From NCBI GenBank assembly GCA_035765895.1, contig DASTWL010000024.1, positions 1 through 41,384 of the forward strand: a DNA stretch of 41,384 nucleotides, in the 5' to 3' direction. This document shows positions 40,420 to 41,384 of the stretch, piece by piece. The number at the start of each line of letters is the position of its first letter. The first letter of the stretch is position 1. Under the pieces are notes generated by a model. It was given only the letters and a program-made list of their open reading frames with translations, ran no database searches and had not been told where the DNA came from. This stretch comes from Verrucomicrobiia bacterium (GTDB taxonomy: Bacteria > Verrucomicrobiota > Verrucomicrobiia > Limisphaerales > DSYF01). The translations under genes and the position numbers were made by a program.

Positions 40420-41384
40420 ATGATTGCTCAGGCCAATCCAGCCGCCGCCGCGGACAGCACACCCGCCAACCAGGGGTGGAAACACATTGTTGCCCGCTAC
40501 CAGAAGCCCTCCGTCGGCCGCGCCACCTGGCAGATGCTCAACACCATCGTTCCCTATCTGGGCCTCTGGTGTCTCATGTGGCTGAGCCTGCGGGTGTCCT
40601 GGTGGCTGACCATTCCGCTGGCGGTGCTCGCGGGCGGATTTCTCGTGCGCACATTCATCATTTTCCACGATTGCGGGCACGGCTCCTTTTTCAAATCGCA
40701 GACCGCCAACCACATCCTCGGCGCCATCACCGGCGTGCTGACCTTTACGCCCTACTACCACTGGCGCTGGGAACACGCCATCCACCATTCCAGTGCGGGC
40801 GACCTCGACCGCCGCGGCACCGGGGACGTCTGGACGTTGACCGTGCAAGAATATCTCGAAGCCTCGCGCTGGAAACGCTTCGCCTACCGGCTGGCGCGGA
40901 ACCCGGTGGTGCTGTTCGTCCTCGCGCCGCTTGGGCTGTTCCTCGTCAAACAACGCGTGCCCTCGCTCAAGGCCCCCACGCGCGAACGCTATTCCGTCTA
41001 TTGGACCAATCTCGGGCTCGGCGCCGTCGCGGCCGGACTCATCTGGCTGTTCGGCCTCAAGGCCTACATCATCCTGCAACTGACCGTGCTGCTCGTGGCC
41101 GGCTCCACCGGCGTGTGGCTCTTCTACGTGCAACACCAGTTCGAAGGCGTCTATTGGGAGCGCGGCGAGAATTGGGACTACGCGCAGGCCGCCTTGCAGG
41201 GCAGCTCCTTCTACAAGCTGCCCAAGGTGCTGCAATGGTTCTCCGGCAACATCGGCTACCACCACATCCATCACCTCAGCCCGCGCATTCCCAATTACCA
41301 CCTGGAAAAATGCCATCAGGCCGAGCCGCTGTTCCAGACCGTGAAGCCCGTCACGTTCTTCGCCAGCTTCAAATCCTTCACCTT
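40420..41384 (+). CDS. Fatty-acid desaturase, cut by window end
   Basis: At least 321 residues from the ATG at 40420; the 3' end lies beyond the window. The three His boxes of membrane desaturases are present: 'FHDCGHGSFF', 'WRWEHAIHHSSAGD' and 'NIGYHHIHHLSPRIPNYH'. Hydrophobic pairs lie between them ('IVPYLGLWCLMWLSL', 'NPVVLFVLAPLGLFLV', 'LQLTVLLVAGSTGVWLF'). It is related to omega-6/delta-12-type acyl-lipid desaturases (DesA/FADS-like) that introduce double bases' worth of unsaturation as C=C bonds into membrane acyl chains using a diiron centre and O2. Position specificity cannot be read from sequence. Confidence 0.93.
   Translation, partial: MIAQANPAAAADSTPANQGWKHIVARYQKPSVGRATWQMLNTIVPYLGLWCLMWLSLRVSWWLTIPLAVLAGGFLVRTFIIFHDCGHGSFFKSQTANHILGAITGVLTFTPYYHWRWEHAIHHSSAGDLDRRGTGDVWTLTVQEYLEASRWKRFAYRLARNPVVLFVLAPLGLFLVKQRVPSLKAPTRERYSVYWTNLGLGAVAAGLIWLFGLKAYIILQLTVLLVAGSTGVWLFYVQHQFEGVYWERGENWDYAQAALQGSSFYKLPKVLQWFSGNIGYHHIHHLSPRIPNYHLEKCHQAEPLFQTVKPVTFFASFKSFT

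Overview
The window looks like a chromosomal segment of a Verrucomicrobiota bacterium, probably near Limisphaerales/Pedosphaera. This is inferred from GC-rich coding DNA, few Shine-Dalgarno sites, secreted proteins carrying the phylum's typical '...YQIQ/YKVY...W..VG...FRV..' beta domain, a bacterial sphingolipid locus, and lpxA (Gram-negative envelope). No rRNA, tRNA, CRISPR array, transposase or integrase was found.

Layout. (1) 0.5-4.9 kb: a ceramide/phosphosphingolipid locus. A GNAT-like acyltransferase (+) converges on a minus-strand operon of serine palmitoyltransferase-like enzyme, NAD-dependent reductase and an AUR1/PAP2-type membrane enzyme. (2) 5.3-13.4 kb: a lone FeoA, a GltD-like flavoprotein, then the late heme pathway on the minus strand (hemE, hemN, hemG/hemY, hemH). 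A small HigBA-like toxin-antitoxin cassette has split hemN from hemG; its toxin is frameshifted and a second copy of the hemN 3' end lies beyond it. (3) 13.1-18.1 kb: a porin-cytochrome locus with a nonaheme secreted cytochrome, an MtrA/DmsE-like octaheme cytochrome and a candidate outer-membrane barrel of MtrB/PioB type. (4) 18.5-23.1 kb: small secreted and membrane proteins, a DUF202 protein, a papain-like protease and a GldG-like protein. (5) 23.2-29.8 kb: a second nonaheme surface cytochrome, hemA, a CbcL-like nonaheme/cytochrome-b fusion, and lpxA. (6) 30.1-34.4 kb: an accessory island with tspO and CIA30, a convergent TacA/TacT-like pair, an unknown 198-aa protein, a frameshifted DUF4268 gene, and small remnants of type I restriction genes (hsdM, hsdS, hsdR twice). 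(7) 34.7-41.4 kb: cupin, a very large secreted glycosidase-like protein, radC, a NIPSNAP protein, and a fatty-acid desaturase cut by the window end.

How the genes fit together. The CbcL-like protein could take electrons from quinol at the inner membrane. The octaheme protein plus barrel could pass them through the outer membrane, and the two nonaheme proteins could act as surface or extracellular terminals. Five heme-synthesis genes lie between or beside these cytochrome genes, which would suit a cell with high heme c demand. This extracellular electron transfer chain is the strongest candidate 'system' here. The assembly is inferred from gene content, heme motifs and synteny, not from any experiment.
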